Assembly (NCBI GenBank): GCA_034440575.1
Contig: JAOTOL010001648.1
Location: forward strand, 248,001 to 312,000
Length of the DNA stretch: 64,000 nt
From: Imbricaverruca yamaguchii
Lineage: Eukaryota > Arthropoda > Thecostraca > Neoverrucidae
Direction: 5' to 3'
The position numbers were made by a program, and so were the translations under genes. Shown here in pieces: positions 22,336 through 35,040 of the stretch; position 1 is the stretch's first letter, and every line of letters starts with the position of its first letter. The notes under the pieces were generated by a model that was not told where the DNA came from, searched no databases, and was given only the letters and a program-made list of their open reading frames with translations.

Positions 22336-25300
22336 TCGCACGGGTTGAGGCGAGGAAGCCGCCGAGACCGTGACGCTTGGTGTGACATGTGCCGCCAGGT
22401 CTGGGTCTCAGTGCCGGGCGGGCCGTGCAGTACACTGCTACGCCCGTTCCGGTCCAGTCTAGTCCAGAGTGTCCGGCACCGACAGAACTCGCGCGAATTG
22501 TGAGCTCAGGGCAGCCCTCAAGCTGGCAGAAACGGATTGGATGCTCTGCGAATCGACGCCTTGAAAGCCTAAGCCTGTGGCTGATAATGCCAAGCCTTAG
22601 CCTACCATTGAGAACGCCAAGCCTTAGCCTGCCATCGATAGCGCACTCGCCCCTACATATTTGTGCTTTGTTTTCATAGCTCAAGGACTAAGCTCCATGG
22701 ATTTTTTAGCTTTGCAGAAAACGTTTCTCCGTTACTTACTGAACTGATGCAAAAATTGAGAGATTGAATGCATGGGGAAAATGCATGGGGAAGCTAAACA
22801 GTGTACATTTCTCCCAAGGAATATACATATGCAACAAATGCAATGCATATATAGCCTATTATCCTGACCAACTGAAACTACACCACAAAGACATTTCGCT
22901 AAAGCCAGGCTGCCTCAGACTTCACCAGATGGTTCATACTGCTAAATGTATGAACAGCAGTCTGATAAGTGTAAGAAACATTATTATCATGCTCGCAAAT
23001 GATTATGAGCAATACTCCTGACCATGAGGCCAATTCTTCCCACACAAACACAGTCATTGCTAAAGCACCTCCCGAAGGAAACTCAGCCACCAACACAAAC
23101 CAGACACATCTTGAACCAATTTCCCCACCTGAAGCATCTCAAAGGTGACCGATAGTTTTTGATGAGACGACCTTGGGGTGAGAGTGTCGTGATCCTATTT
23201 TCATATGGACGCTGAATGAAGAGGAAAAATGAAGTATTCCAGCGTATTTCAGCGTGATATGAGCGTATCAGAACAAGAAGACCAATTTCATGCTTGCGAT
23301 GTCGAATTTCATATTATCATTCATGTAATACAGACAGCAACGCACACTTGGAAACTGGTGGATAGTGTTCTGGTAGTTCGTGCAATAGCTAGAACACACA
23401 CAACACATAGAATAGGCTGAACATAGGCTGTTTTAGGCGGCATGAGTGACTTCAATGCCTCAGTTAATGGCAGGCGTACGCCGCACACCAAGACACACTC
23501 AAGGTCGGCACACCAAGACACACCCAGGGTCCACACACCAAGACAGTGGGCGTGGCGATGACGCCCGCACGCCCTCACGACTCTGGAGTGGCCTCCTTCC
23601 CACGTGTCTCGGCAGGGGACTGCCCATGTCCTGTTACCCAGCAGGCGTCCAGCAGCAACACCACCCATCTGTTCGGCAGCAGTGGTGGCATGTTTGTGTC
23701 ACCACTGTGTGTTCGGACCGTTCACTAGCGGTAGCGACTCCACACAGGGCCCTGGCAGCAGCAGTTCGGATCGTCGTGAGGCATGCTGACGAACGTCCGC
23801 CGGCCGACCGTTAACATGTGGCGCCACCTATACTGGTGTGAAAGTCTCGCGGCGGGGGTGTGGCCGCCGCCTGTGGCCGGGAGAGGAGCTAGTGTCGGGT
23901 CAAGGCCGTGTCGCAGGCGAACAACAGGACGCAATAACTTGAGTCATTCGGAATAGAAACGCTGTGTGCCATCACCAGCGTTTTATTGGCGCGTGTCGTT
24001 TCGGCATCCTTGTCACGCAGTGCACTATCGTGCCATGCCTGGTTGGATAGAGGCCGCCCTAAGGATTGCTTAGTGCTGCCACTGTGCATTGGGGTGATGA
24101 CACCAATGCCCAGCCAGTGATGTTCAGCAGATGTTGCGCTACGATAAACGCATTATTTAGTTATTAAGAAAATAATTACACCTTGTACTGGTGGTTGTTC
24201 AGCAGGATTAGTTTTTGACATTCCATCTAGTCACTGCTTATTAGCGCCTTCTCATCTATGCCCACTGAGAAATAGTTTCGCAAATGCCTAATCGTTTTAC
24301 TGCCGGAGAGAAGGTCGGGTCATTTGCTGACTCCATCAATCTTCTCTTGCATGGGTACACAGTAGAGCAATGGCGTCAATTCCTTTGCGGTGAAGCCTTA
24401 CTGGGAGTATGGGGTGTATTCTACTATGACGGTAAAAGTCTAAAACTACTCTTTATGTAATTGTGTTTTGGTTGTCATGTCACGTTATGCGTCATGTCAT
24501 GCTGATGTACCTTGCACTAAAATAACCAGGAAAATTGTCAACCATTTACCATGTATGTATTTGGGGATATTTGCGGAAGTCTACCTGGTTCTTACTATAG
24601 GTATGACGTTGCAAAACTTTTTTTTTGTTATGCTCATTAAAAACCTGTCGTTTTATGAACGTTAAATGCTATTAATGGAATCCAAAAATTTGGATAGTAG
24701 ATGAACTCGCCGGAAACAAAACAGCATCCGAAGTCGACTGCTTGCAAAGGTATAGTTTTTATGGGTTGACCATTAACAGAATGTTAGTTAACTTGAATGT
24801 CCCATCAATTTATGAGTTCGGAAATGTTGACGAGCTTTTTGAAGAGTGTAAACGTATGGTTTTGGACAACCCACTGATGAGATTTTAATCCATAAAAGAA
24901 GAACAACTTTAGTAATGTAATGCAGTGTATTTCGGATCCTCCCGAGTATGATCTTTCGGTTTCCGTTACAGTTGTGCACTTATGTGGGGCAGAACCCTCA
25001 CCAGAAACATGTGCGATAACAACGAGTGGGATTATGATGTTGAAGAAAGCGAAGCCGGAAGTTATGGCTCGGACATGCGCAGCATGATCTAATTCTTCCG
25101 TCTGAAGACATTGTAATCACCTGAGTTCTTCACATCAGGAGACAGATGCGACTTTAACTTGAATGCCCACCATTTCAATGCGTTAGGAAATGTAGTCTTG
25201 TTGTTTTCAGCCCGTATCTCAGTTTCTTTTTGTATCACAATTTTTTATCAGTCCGCTGGTGAAAGTTTAAGTCACAAACAGTGTGCAGTGTTGAACAAAA

Positions 25301-25995
25301 GTGGTTCCCGGTATTGTCGACAGTATCGGTCAAGTGAACTCCGCAATTTACTTTGTAGGGGCATACTGTGCCCAGTGCTACAAGAGAGCAGGAACACCAC
25401 TTTGTACACTAACCCTTTGTACACTAACCCACCAGATCGTCACTAACCCTTCTCAATGATTAATTTAGCCCCTCTCCAATTAGACTGAAACCTACATACG
25501 GGCGTACATTAAATCACTGAGGCATTCGAGGCAGCTATGAACATCGAATCCCATTTTACCTGCCCTCCCTAAGTCAATTTCACAAAGCGACACCCATGAA
25601 GGAGGGACTAGGTATGAAAATGTATCAATGAGATATTCCGGGCCATACAGCTGTCCATAGGCCAACAATGAAGTCTTTGTTGATCAGACAGGTTTTTTCC
25701 CTTCAATCCACAGGCAAATTTCGAGCGCAGAAGGATGTTTTTTTTTTAAACGTAGAAGTAATTATTTGCACCTCCAGGGGAAAACTACGTCAATCCTTGG
25801 ATGAATATTTATTCTGATTTGCGTTCCTTGGGTTCCGGTGAGCATTTGTTGGAAGATATGATCACATTCTTGTGAAGTGGGCGCAGAATGGCCAACGTAT
25901 CATCTGTATTCTAAAGACTCAAAAGACTTTCATGTCGTTTAAATATGTCGAGATTGATAAAAGTGTACCACTTTATCACTAGTACTTTGAAAATG
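22336..25995. other. No supported gene
   Basis: Mixed unique DNA. 22555-22645 has a small tandem of GCCAAGCCTTAGCCT. 24230-25090 holds short protein-like stretches in several frames, such as DNNEWDYDVEES near 25020-25060, that could be remains of a transposase, but I cannot name a family. No splice-bounded exon was recognised. Confidence 0.35.
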
Positions 25996-25999
25996 TTTA

Positions 26000-26262
26000 C
26001 CAGACCTGGCATTTCAAACCACTCCACTGTATCTGCCACGCCAGTGCTTGCATTCCGCCACTGCTATCACTGTCCGATTCGCTTGACCAGAGAGCACTAG
26101 ATTCTCCGTAGCTGGAAATTTGCTTTGAGAATGCCCCCAAAACTTGGCATTTCAAGTCCCTCCACTGTATCTGCTACGCCAGTGTTTGCCTTTCTCCACT
26201 GCTACAACCGTCCGATTAGCTTGGCCACAGAGCACTAGAATCGCCGTGGCTGGGAATGGCGT
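26000..26262 (+). repeat. Tandem duplication of about 129 bp, diverged
   Basis: Copy 1 from about 26006 and copy 2 from about 26135 share CTGGCATTTCAA, CTCCACTGTATCTGC, ACGCCAGTG, CCGATT.GCTTG and AGAGCACTAGA in the same order. Confidence 0.75.
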
Positions 26263-26390
26263 GAGCGGGCAGCAGTGCTGCCATCTTCACCAGCTGGCGG
26301 ACAGAGCGTTTCGACACCCCTGGCGGGTGGCGTGACGCGCCAGCCGGCCTCGTGGTTACTGGCTGCCCGAGGGCGGCGGCGCTGAACAGC

Positions 26391-26455
26391 AGGGGTGGGA
26401 CTCGAACCCACAACCTTTAGGTTAGGAGACGAGCGCCTTGCTTTAAGACTGCATT
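26391..26455 (-). mobile_element. tRNA-derived (Arg-like) SINE head or tRNA pseudogene
   Basis: On the minus strand the sequence GCGCTCGTCTCCTAACC is followed by AAAGGTTGTGGGTTCGAGTC and CCACCCCTG. The B box GGTTCGAGTCC and the CTCCTAA anticodon loop resemble tRNA-Arg(CCU). The D-arm is degenerate and the acceptor stem does not pair, so it is a pseudogene or SINE head rather than a functional tRNA. Confidence 0.55.
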
Positions 26456-26874
26456 TCTCCTTTGAAACCACACACACTGCATCCTTAATGATGCTATAAT
26501 GGGAAACGAACACGACTTCGGAACAACTATTTCGCAGGACATGGGTCTTCTTGATGATGGTATGTAATAGGTTGTGGGGAGGGGACGAGAAGTATAAGCA
26601 TAGGAACATGGGGAGGCTAATGCAGTCCCCTCTAGCACTTCTGACCAGCCTTTCTGAATAGAAAAAGCATCTCTCCAGGGACATTCGTGTGCATTCCATT
26701 GAAATATTCTTGATGAGTGGTGCCTCCTGGGGAAATACTCCTTCCTCTAGATCTTCCTCGGGCTTAGGTAGGTGCTTCTGATGGTATGAGGCGGCCACTC
26801 AAAATTACGCCCCCTTGGCGAACTCAAAGATCCATCAAAGGTTTGGAGGGTTGGAGACCTACACTTTACTACTG

Positions 26875-27660
26875 ACTGATGAATAGTACTGCGCAGCCGT
26901 GAATGATACGGAGGAATGGTAACCTATTCTTTATATTGTCTGCTGATTTGTGAATAGTACCGCACAACCGTCAATGGTTCGGGGGCTAGTGACCTGAACT
27001 ATACTGCTGACTGGTGAATAGTACCGCACAACCGTCAATGGTTCGGGGGCTAGTGACCTGAACTATACTGCTGACTGGTGAATAGTACCGCACAACCGTC
27101 AATGGTTCGGGGGCTGGTGACCTGAACTATACTGCTGGCTGGTGAATAGTACCGCACAACCGTCAATGGTTCGGGGCTGTGACCTGAACTATACTGCTGA
27201 CTGGTGAATAGTACCGCACAACCGTCAATGGTTCGGGGGCTGGCGACCTGAACTATACTGCTGACTGGTGAATAGTACCGCACAACCGTCAATGGTTCGG
27301 GGGCTGGTGACCTGAACTATACTGCTGACTGGTGAATAGTACCGCACAACCGTCAATGGTTCGGGGGCTGGTGACCTGAACTATACTGCTGACTGGTGAA
27401 TAGTACCGCACAACCGTCAATGGTTCGGGGGCTGGCGACCTGAACTATACTACTGTGACTGGTGAATAGTACCGCACAACCGTCAATGGTTCGGGCTGGA
27501 CCTGAACTATACTGCTGACTGGTGAATAGTACCGCACAACCGTCAATGGTTCGGGGGCTGGTGACCTGAACTATACTGCTGACTGGTGAATAGTACCGCA
27601 CATCCGTCAATGGTTCAGATGACTAGAGATTCACACTTTACTGCTGATTGGTGAATAGTA
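26875..27660 (+). repeat. 64-bp minisatellite, about twelve copies
   Basis: The unit contains CTGACTGGTGAATAGTACCG, then CACAACCGTCAATGGTTCGG and GGGCTGGTGACCTGAACTAT. Copies begin at about 27016, 27080 and 27144, so the period is 64. The outer copies at 26875-26990 and 27605-27665 are diverged. No promoter or gene is attached to it. Confidence 0.92.
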
Positions 27661-28676
27661 CCTACTCCACAACCATTTCAAATATCTACATCAAACCATT
27701 TCCATTTCTACTTAAAATGTGAAAGGTAAGAGAAGAGCTGAAGTTCATAATAGCATACATTGTGTGTTTGATTGGTTTAGCAATAGAAATCATACATCAA
27801 CATCTTGAGAGAAAACAAAATTTTGTTTTGTGGTCTGACTTAATTGCAAGCCGCACTTGCCATGCCACTATGGGCATGGTCCAAATATCAGCATTGCACT
27901 GGGATTCCAGCAGTGACGGATTCATGGATAGGGGAACTAGGCGGGGGCTCCACCCAAGATGATCTGATCTTGAGCACATTATTTTTAACAGAAAACAGTA
28001 CTACGGCACCACCGAGCTACCAGATTATTTTAGTTGTGCGCCTTAATGTTATGCCAAGGCAGGAGGGATGTTACATGACGTACGAGTCACTCATTGACAA
28101 AAGTGAAAGCTATACTGGGTATTCTTTTATAGCAACATTTCAACATAGCATGTTCCTCGTTTGATGAAAATTGATCCTACTTTTTCTTAAATGGACCTTT
28201 TGATAGCTTGCGGCCTTCCGCCCAACACGAAGATTATCCTACATCTCGGTTGCAATCATGGGTGTAGATAGTGAGGAGGGAGAAAGGCATGTAGCCATGA
28301 TATTGACTGCAAATAATTGGCAGGGAAGTCGGCTCTGTCCCCCTCCCCCATTCACACACGCAATTATTCATAACCATCCGACCTCCATGACGAGAGGGCA
28401 CTCACAGCTAAAAACGCCTGCGGCGTGTCAAGGTTCCAGTCGTGTTCTGACACCGAAATACATACCGGAGCATATATGCTGTGGGAAAACGTATGCCCAG
28501 GTTGTAGAGCCTGCGATAATGGGTTTTAGACCCTGCGAAACTATGACCCTGCGATAATGGGTGGTGTCGGAGATCGTCACGATCACAATTGGAGGAATTC
28601 TGGACAGAATGTCTTAACCAAGCACGGCGAAAACATGCAGAAAGCTCTACTACAATGCATAGAGCAAATTATTTCA

Positions 28677-28682
28677 TTTATT
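28677..28682 (-). terminator. Polyadenylation signal of cuticle gene A
   Basis: AATAAA on the minus strand, about 80 bases past the stop codon of gene A. Confidence 0.55.
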
Positions 28683-28760
28683 TCAGTCTTTACTAAACAG
28701 TGTGTTACATACACATGTGTGAAATACGATAACATTCTCTTCCAAAAGACACACTCCATT

Positions 28761-30469
28761 TTAGTACTTGGGCGCTGGTTTGTAGTGCACAGCGGCGGGC
28801 TTGTAGGCCGGGGAGGCAAGGTCCTCCGGGTAACGGGCCTCTCCCTCGTAGGTCACTTCAGCGTTGAAGCCGCCGTAGTCGTCGGCGACGTAGTTGACGT
28901 GCTGGATTCGACCGTCGGGCAGAGCCACGGAGTAGGAGCCCTTGGTGCTCTGACCGTCGCTCTGCTCTTTCTTCTCGAAGTTGGTGCCGGTGTAGCGGTC
29001 GTTGACGGCGAAGTTGTAGGCGAAGGGCTCGGGCGCTGCCTTGTACTTGGGCTCCGGGTGGTGGGGCGCAGGCTCGTAGGTCGGTGCCGGGTGGTAGGGC
29101 GCGGGCTTGTAGGTCGGTGCCGGGTGGTAGGGCGCGGGCTTGTAGGTCGGTGCCGGGTGGTAGGGCGTGGGCTTGTAGGTCGGTGCCGGGTGGTAGGGCA
29201 CGGGCTTGTAGGACGGCACCGGTTGGTAAGACGGCGAAGAGGCGGTGGCCATAGCCAGAATTGCAGAAGCGATGAAAACCTGAAAGGTGTTTAATCGGTG
29301 TAAATGTATGTACACTCGAGCACTTCTACTTGTCGCATTAAGTATTATGTTGTTCTCATAATGAAAGAGACAGATAATGCACACATACACGTAACAGGGA
29401 AGAGACGAGTGCGAGGGGAAGTAGGCATGTACCAGAGAAGAAAAAGCAAGCATACTCATCATCCAGTGCATGTGACAGAGTTAGGTAGAAAATGGGTCAG
29501 AAGTAAAAACGACAAGCTGTGTAGAACAAGCTCATGTTCCATACGTCCTCTATGCGACGTTTGGGCATCGCACTGAGACAATTGTTAAATTTGCACCAGT
29601 GCACCTGGCAGCAAAAAAGTGTCCCTGAGAACCAGAAAAATCACCAGAACATAGTCTTCCTATTTGTTCACGGAAAGCGCAAACACGGGTGCAAAATATC
29701 ACCATGAGGAAAGGTCTCCATCAAGTTATTTTGAATGGGAGACTGCAACCACTGGTGGTTGCAGGACCACCATCCGAGCCAGCCATACATGCTAAGGCAG
29801 TGGGGAAAGGTCCTCCCCTCCCCTGGACTGTGAGCAAGGAGAGGGGAGGGGGAGCTGTGGCGGCATGCCCGCCCCTCCTAACATGTTAGAGGATGTCATA
29901 ACGCTCCGGAAAATATTGTGTGACATATAGGAGGTAACGTGCCAAGGTATGCGACAGGCTGGCAAGTTGCTACCCTCTGTTTGGTACAAGCGACGGCTGT
30001 TCAAACTGGTTAGTATGCGAGTATAGGTGAGAGGGAATTCGATCCGAGGCGACGAATGGGCGAGTAAAATTCGCACGTATAAACAGAATCAGACTGCTGA
30101 AGTCACACAAATAGTGCGATTTGGTCATGCAAATTCCACCATGCGAGTATCACACTTCGAACTGGTGTGGGCATCTCTGACGAAGAGCGATTTTCAAGGT
30201 GGGTAGTGGTGCGGGATGACAGCGAACATTAAGCGGCTAAAAAAAGTCGTTGCGCCACCATGGACAACACGCCACCGGACGTGACTAAAGTGGAGCCTTG
30301 CTCCCAATCACCATTCTATTGATATGTCACATGACTTAGCAAAGCGAAGTTAAGAGGGAGATTTAAGTTCAGTACGATCGCCACTAAATGCTGCCCAATT
30401 TGTTTTCTGTTCACCAGTATGGAAAATCCAGATGAGAACACTCACACGCAGCCTTCAGCCTACCTTCAT
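28761..30469 (-). CDS. Cuticle protein, chitin-binding RR-2-type (gene A)
   Basis: Two exons: ATGAAG at 30464-30469 followed by GTAGG, a 1184-bp intron, then 28761-29279 after TTTCAG; 174 residues, phase 0. Residues 1 to about 16 form a signal peptide (MKVFIASAILAMATAS). Residues about 20-85 are nine-residue repeats of the type PYHPAPTYK. The Rebers-Riddiford domain follows (about 88-152): FAYNFAVNDRYTGTNF, KGSYSVALPDGRIQHVNY, DDYGGFNAEVTYEGEA. The family binds chitin through aromatic residues in this domain and is secreted into the exoskeleton; the GSY.V..PDGR.. spacing is nearer the RR-2 (hard cuticle) consensus. It stands apart from D-G by its HPAP repeats and lacks a (TA)n tract in the intron. 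Confidence 0.92.
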
Positions 30470-30501
30470 GTCGAATGTTCGGCTGGTCACCGTGAAGTGG
30501 C

Positions 30502-30534
30502 ACTGATGCCCTCTCATCTGGGGCCGCCTATATA
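30502..30534 (-). promoter_or_regulatory. Core promoter of cuticle gene A
   Basis: On the minus strand TATATAGG lies at 30534-30527 and an initiator TCAGT at 30506-30502, about 28-30 bases downstream. The ATGAAG first exon follows about 35 bases further on. This is the usual arthropod TATA plus Inr spacing. Confidence 0.75.
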
Positions 30535-32685
30535 TGGCGATCGTCCCCGGCCCCGGGTACCCATCAGCCAAGGTCAAGCGGGAAGGGACCAATTTTCACT
30601 GGGGATGGTACGCGCTTGGTGCGAAGACTGGATAAACGTTTCACTATCTCTTGATGAAGGTCACTGGCAACTCTTGTGGACGGGAAGGGAGGCCACGTCT
30701 CAATCATGCAGGGAATACACATTCGTTCTGTCCCCATCTTAATTCTCGGTTAGTTCATTTAAACCCTGAGATGTCCTCAGTTTTGATTCATGCAGCTTTG
30801 GAGACTTCTGGCACCGACCAGACATGAATGGAGATAACCGATAATTCATGGCCTGAACCTCAGAAATAGCATGATGTAGTCTGACCAAATGATCAATTAT
30901 TATCCATGTTTATTGAGAATGAGAATTATGCCAATGTCCTGGTCATACGAAGCGCCCATGCTGACATAATTTAGCACTTGTCAGTAGTGAAGAGTGCATT
31001 GCACGCAAATGGGTGGCCCCGGAATGATGACCGGTCGATATTGCAGAGGACACGTTGTGTGAGGTCCGATTTTCCTGAATGTTGTTGTGCTCTATAGAAT
31101 AGAAAATGTAAGGTAGACCCATGTACGATGCCTCACACAAGGCACAATTAAAGCCAAAGACTGAATGCGGCAGGTGTAGTTCGGTGAGGTGTTCACCTCT
31201 GTGTGTGGTAGGTGTAGTTCACCTTCAGAGCCAAGGTTCGGTGACTCGTGGGTGTTCACCACTGTGTATGGCAGGTGTAGTTCACCTTCAGAGCGAGGGT
31301 TCGGCGAGGTGCTCACCATTGCGTGCGGTTAGCTCTACTTCACATTCAGCAGATTCGGCTCGGTTGTGCTACTATCAGAACTCAACAGGTAGCTTTCACG
31401 TGAGAGGCATTACTGCTTTTTCTGTGGTATTGCATCGGGCTGAATAATCGTTACATTACAAGGATACCCGAACTTTCTGCCCCTACTTGCAATGATAGCC
31501 TTTCACTTGTCTGTTCTTGCGGGAGAAACTCATGGGACGACAATCGGATATCATGAGGGCTTTATCGTCACACATCTCAAACTGCCGCGCAAGCCGCGAA
31601 AAAAAACCTGGCGCGAAGTGAGAGCATGCATACATTTGGTGGCTGACATGACTTCCTCTCATATCTTGGACCTTACCCCACTTTCGGTAGGTACGTCGGG
31701 ATAAATTCAATGTCTATCGAGAGATTGCGGTGACTGTTTGTTTCTACGCTTAGAAGTATCTTCTGTTACTGGATGAATCAAGTGCGCCTTTTATGTTGTA
31801 TGTTTCGTGATTGAAAATTGCAAGATACGTCATAATCCAGCTATGGATATATTGATTAGTACGATAGGCGTTCTGTACACCGGCGAATCTTGACACCAGT
31901 TTATGGCGGCCAGCTTTCGGCACCGCCCTTCCCCACCCCCAGTGGTGCACCTAGGAATTGCATCAGGGGAGTGCAAATTGATTTTGACGCAACCAACCTA
32001 CCCACATTTCTAAGTTACTGGATTTCGACGACCACCAAAAGGTGCTCATTAAAATAAATCGTGACAACAAACTCTTCTGTGGAGAGGGTCCAGCCTACCA
32101 CCGACGGTGGAGAGAGCCTAACCTACCACCATCTGTGGAGAGGGCCTAACCTTCCATCATTTCTTTTTTCGTTTTCTCACACGCCAGATTCAATTAACGC
32201 AACGTGTTTGAAGTATTACGACTGTGCGATCGCAGCACTGCCTAGCGGCCAAAGCCGACTCAAACATTGATTTCGTTGTTGCCATTTCTTATATCGTGCC
32301 ATTTTCGTAAATGGCACAATATTTCATTTGCATATGTTTGGGAACTGTATCAGCGTAAATATCAACATGTGACTTCATATTTTTCAATTTATTTCCAACA
32401 GGGTGTACTCCCTGTCGCAATAATTCCTTGGATTTCTGTGTGTGTGTGTGTGACGTTGCTTCTTCTGTGACCTCCAGTCGCAGGGAGTTCCGGAAAGTCT
32501 TACTTCAAGCCGTGCATGAACTGCGCCATTTGTGTAGCTATTTGTGACCTCCCAAGCTTACCTTGGAAAGCCCGACCGTTGATGGGATAGTAATCACTGC
32601 GACCATTTCTTTATGCAACTCACCCCTGTATCATTGCATTCACAAAATCAGCCATAAACTTGCATATCCACTGCCGTCTGATCGC
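30535..32685. other. Intergenic region between cuticle genes A and B; small tandem repeats only
   Basis: 31165-31340 holds about three diverged copies of a 60-75-bp unit with GGCAGGTGTAGTTCACCTTC. 32075-32150 holds three copies of a 33-bp unit around GTGGAGAGGGCCTAACCTAC. A short GT run lies at 32438-32452. I see no gene. Confidence 0.5.
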
Positions 32686-32894
32686 CTAAAAATAGTGCAT
32701 CAAAGTAGTAACGCAGCTACTTAATGCTCTGTCTGGGAGCACGGTGATATTCTGATCTGAGCTGCGACTAGAGTTGCCAGCGGTCATTGCACAGTGGAAC
32801 AGCTGACAAATGGCGTTGTCACGCCGAGTGATCCGTGACATGATCGCCTCAGGGCCAACACGACGGCCACGAAGCGACAGGCGCTGGTGGCACG

Positions 32895-32930
32895 TATATA
32901 AGCCAGCCACGAAAGCAACCCAGCATCAGT
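32895..32930 (+). promoter_or_regulatory. Core promoter of cuticle gene B
   Basis: TATATAAG at 32895-32902 and the initiator TCAGT at 32926-32930. The 150 bases upstream (about 32745-32895) are clearly similar to those before gene C: blocks GGAACAGCTGA, AAATGGCGTTGTCA, TGATCCGTGACA and GCGCCTCAGGG-like words are shared, which points to a conserved regulatory region. Confidence 0.82.
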
Positions 32931-32965
32931 TGGGCTTGTGATCGGGTCAGCACAACACAACAACC

Positions 32966-33686
32966 ATGCAGGTGAGCACACTTAAAAATATCTTCCACTT
33001 AGAAACCGGCTGGCGCAGGTCGGTAGCGTGCAGTTATTTAAGGCAACAGGTTATAAGGTTTGAAGAGTGACAAACACTCTTGTTTCGTTTCTCGCTGCAT
33101 TCTCTTTTTATCCGCTTTCACTTTGCGCTGGTGTAGATTCTACCCCTGGCACCCCTTTTCTTCAGCTACTTTAGTTATTTCGCATTATTATACTGTGTCT
33201 GGCATTCAACTGGTCTCTCTGCAATTTAAGAGTACATCAACGCGGCTGTCTGCGAAGGCCAGCTACTACTGAAAGCTAAGCGTGCTGTTTTTCTCCTTCC
33301 ATGAAGCGTTCCAGCTGATGACTTATACATTTCCCCAGGTATTTGTCCTCGCCGCCGTTCTGGCCGCTGCTGTTGCCGCCCCGGCCTACCAGCCCGCGCC
33401 CTACCAGGAGGAGCCTAGGCCCTACACCTACGAATACGCCGTCAACGACCAGTACACCGGCACCAACTTCGCGAAGAATGAGCAGAGCGACGGACACAAC
33501 GCCAAGGGATCCTACACGGTCGCCCTGCCCGACGGCCGAATTCAGACCGTTGACTACGTGGCCGACCACACCGACGGCTTCAACGCTGTGGTGACCTACC
33601 AAGGAGAGGCTCAGTTCCCTGCGTACCACCCTGCCCCGGCCTACAAGCCCGCCCCTGCCCCCTACAAGCCGGCACCGAAATATTAG
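32966..33686 (+). CDS. Cuticle protein, chitin-binding RR-2-type (gene B)
   Basis: Two exons: ATGCAG at 32966-32971 with donor GTGAGC, a 367-bp intron, then 33339-33686 after CCCCAG; 117 residues. Signal peptide about 1-16 ([16 protein letters not shown]). The chitin-binding domain covers about residues 31-93: [49 protein letters not shown] short tail of [14 protein letters not shown] follows. This is the shortest member of the cluster, with only one PAPYQ unit before the domain. The Met-Gln start and promoter pair it with gene C, 5 kb downstream in the same orientation. Expected product: a secreted exoskeleton protein that binds chitin. Confidence 0.93.
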
Positions 33687-34589
33687 ACATGTCTGCATGT
33701 CTGTCTTTCATGACTTTCCGTCTTGTCTTTCATCATGCATGCCTTTCAAGGTTATATGCACGCTGTGGTGTTTATCGTTTGTGCATGCCCATAATTGTTC
33801 CGTCGAATATAAAATGAAATACAAGTTGAGATGAAAAGGTTGTATATGTTCCAATGGCATCAATATCTGATGCGAGGCGGTTCCGGATGGCTAACAAGGG
33901 CGACGTATTTCGCCGATATGGCATTGCATGAATACAAATATTTACGTATAGGCCATTCCACTGGATAGCATGACTCTTCATATGATGTACTGTTGCACGC
34001 AGTTGGAAAGAAAAGTTGCATCTCTATCGGTCACACCATCAAAGGTTTGTGTCCATATAATCCGGTCGACAACAGCAGTCCCTCAGGATAATTACGGTCG
34101 TGTTCGCAGGGATAGGAGTACCCGAACCAACACATTTTCCGAAAATGTCAATTTGTCAATCTAATGCAGAACGAAGCTCGTATCGTCACTTTGAGCATTC
34201 AGGTGTGTCGGAATCTGGTGAATCTGAAACATTCTTTTCTCATGCTGCACACAAGTCGGAACAATATTTCATTGGTAAATATTTCATCGCAATTGGCCAC
34301 GATGGCACCTTTAGCACGCCAATATCACCTTTCCCAGCTTCTTTCTGCGAAAGAAGCTGGGAGGAGGATCACCCTCTAACATTCGTATTCACTTTTAGTC
34401 TCATCCCGGTTATTTATTCACCTATGTACTCATGACCGCAAATAACTGTTAGAGTGCATCCTTACTGTCACTTCATGAGGTATTATGAAGCTCACAGCAC
34501 CTCTTGTTGAACGCTAGCTAACCAGAACTCGTACGTTTCTGTTTGTGTGACTACGAGATTCGATATCCACCCTGAGCGTGGTGCTGGCT

Positions 34590-35040
34590 GGTCTCCCGGC
34601 TGGCTCAGTTCATGGCTGTCGATGCCGTATCACCGCAGCTTCTCCAGGAGGAGGCTGTGATCGACGCTGTCAAACACTTTTGCGGTGTCGGCCATAACTA
34701 ATGACGTCATCATGCTTTTGTTAACATTGTTAGTCGCGTGATTTGTAGATGGGGCACGTCCGCCTCCGCAGATAAGCCAGCACAGAATCCGTATTACTGA
34801 GGATGTACAATATTTTGACTAGTTAAATATTGCATCAGTCGTCTGCAAACCACAAGCTGGTATAACTTAGCCACAGCCGGCAATGTCGCTATTGGTCAGT
34901 AGTTATACGGTTCAGCATCGTCACCAGCCTAAGTTAGTTAGTTATTTGGGTTTTCGGGCGCCAACTGCGGGGTTTAAAACCCCCCGTCACCAGCCTAACG
35001 TGTCACTACTATTGTAGCGTGTTTCCGCGATATGACGGAA
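34590..35040 (-). pseudogene. Reverse-transcriptase fragment of a non-LTR retrotransposon, interrupted by a short retroposon
   Basis: On the minus strand the RT fingers and palm start are readable: KHATIVVTR and AGDDAEPYNY near 35010-34905, IATLPAVAKLYQLVV, VHPQQYGFCAG, then DTAKVFDSVDHSLLLEKL near 34700-34640 (motif A) and YGIDSHEL. The order matches Jockey/CR1-group RTs. Several stops and frame changes are present and motifs B and C are absent, so it is a small dead fragment. It is split at 34933-34984 by an insert with a target-site duplication. Confidence 0.78.
34933..34984 (-). mobile_element. 52-bp retroposon insert with 14-bp target-site duplication
   Basis: The 14-mer CGTCACCAGCCTAA flanks the insert directly (34919-34932 and 34985-34998). 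The RT reading on the two sides joins across one copy of it. On the minus strand the insert ends in GCCCGAAAACCCAAATAACT plus AACTAAC, a (TAAC)n tail. The end resembles the retroposon at 14895-14960. It is far shorter than a usual SINE and probably 5'-truncated. Confidence 0.75.

Noticed and set aside
20617..22684. Three overlapping minus-strand open frames of 517-574 codons with SGVRPAY-, PTPASGR- and LLRRQA-type repeats
   Set aside because: They are the three antisense readings of the 21-bp minisatellite and of LRP2BP exon 3. The unit has no stop on that strand and a period divisible by three.
24230..25090. Possible piggyBac-type transposase remains
   Set aside because: A few residues looked suggestive in translation but no catalytic Asp context or terminal repeats could be shown.
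26391..26455. Functional tRNA-Arg gene
   Set aside because: Only the anticodon and T arms are well kept; the D arm and acceptor stem are degenerate.
34100..34435. 111-codon + frame downstream of gene B
   Set aside because: Falls in the 3' flank that is shared, without coding conservation, with the flank of gene C.
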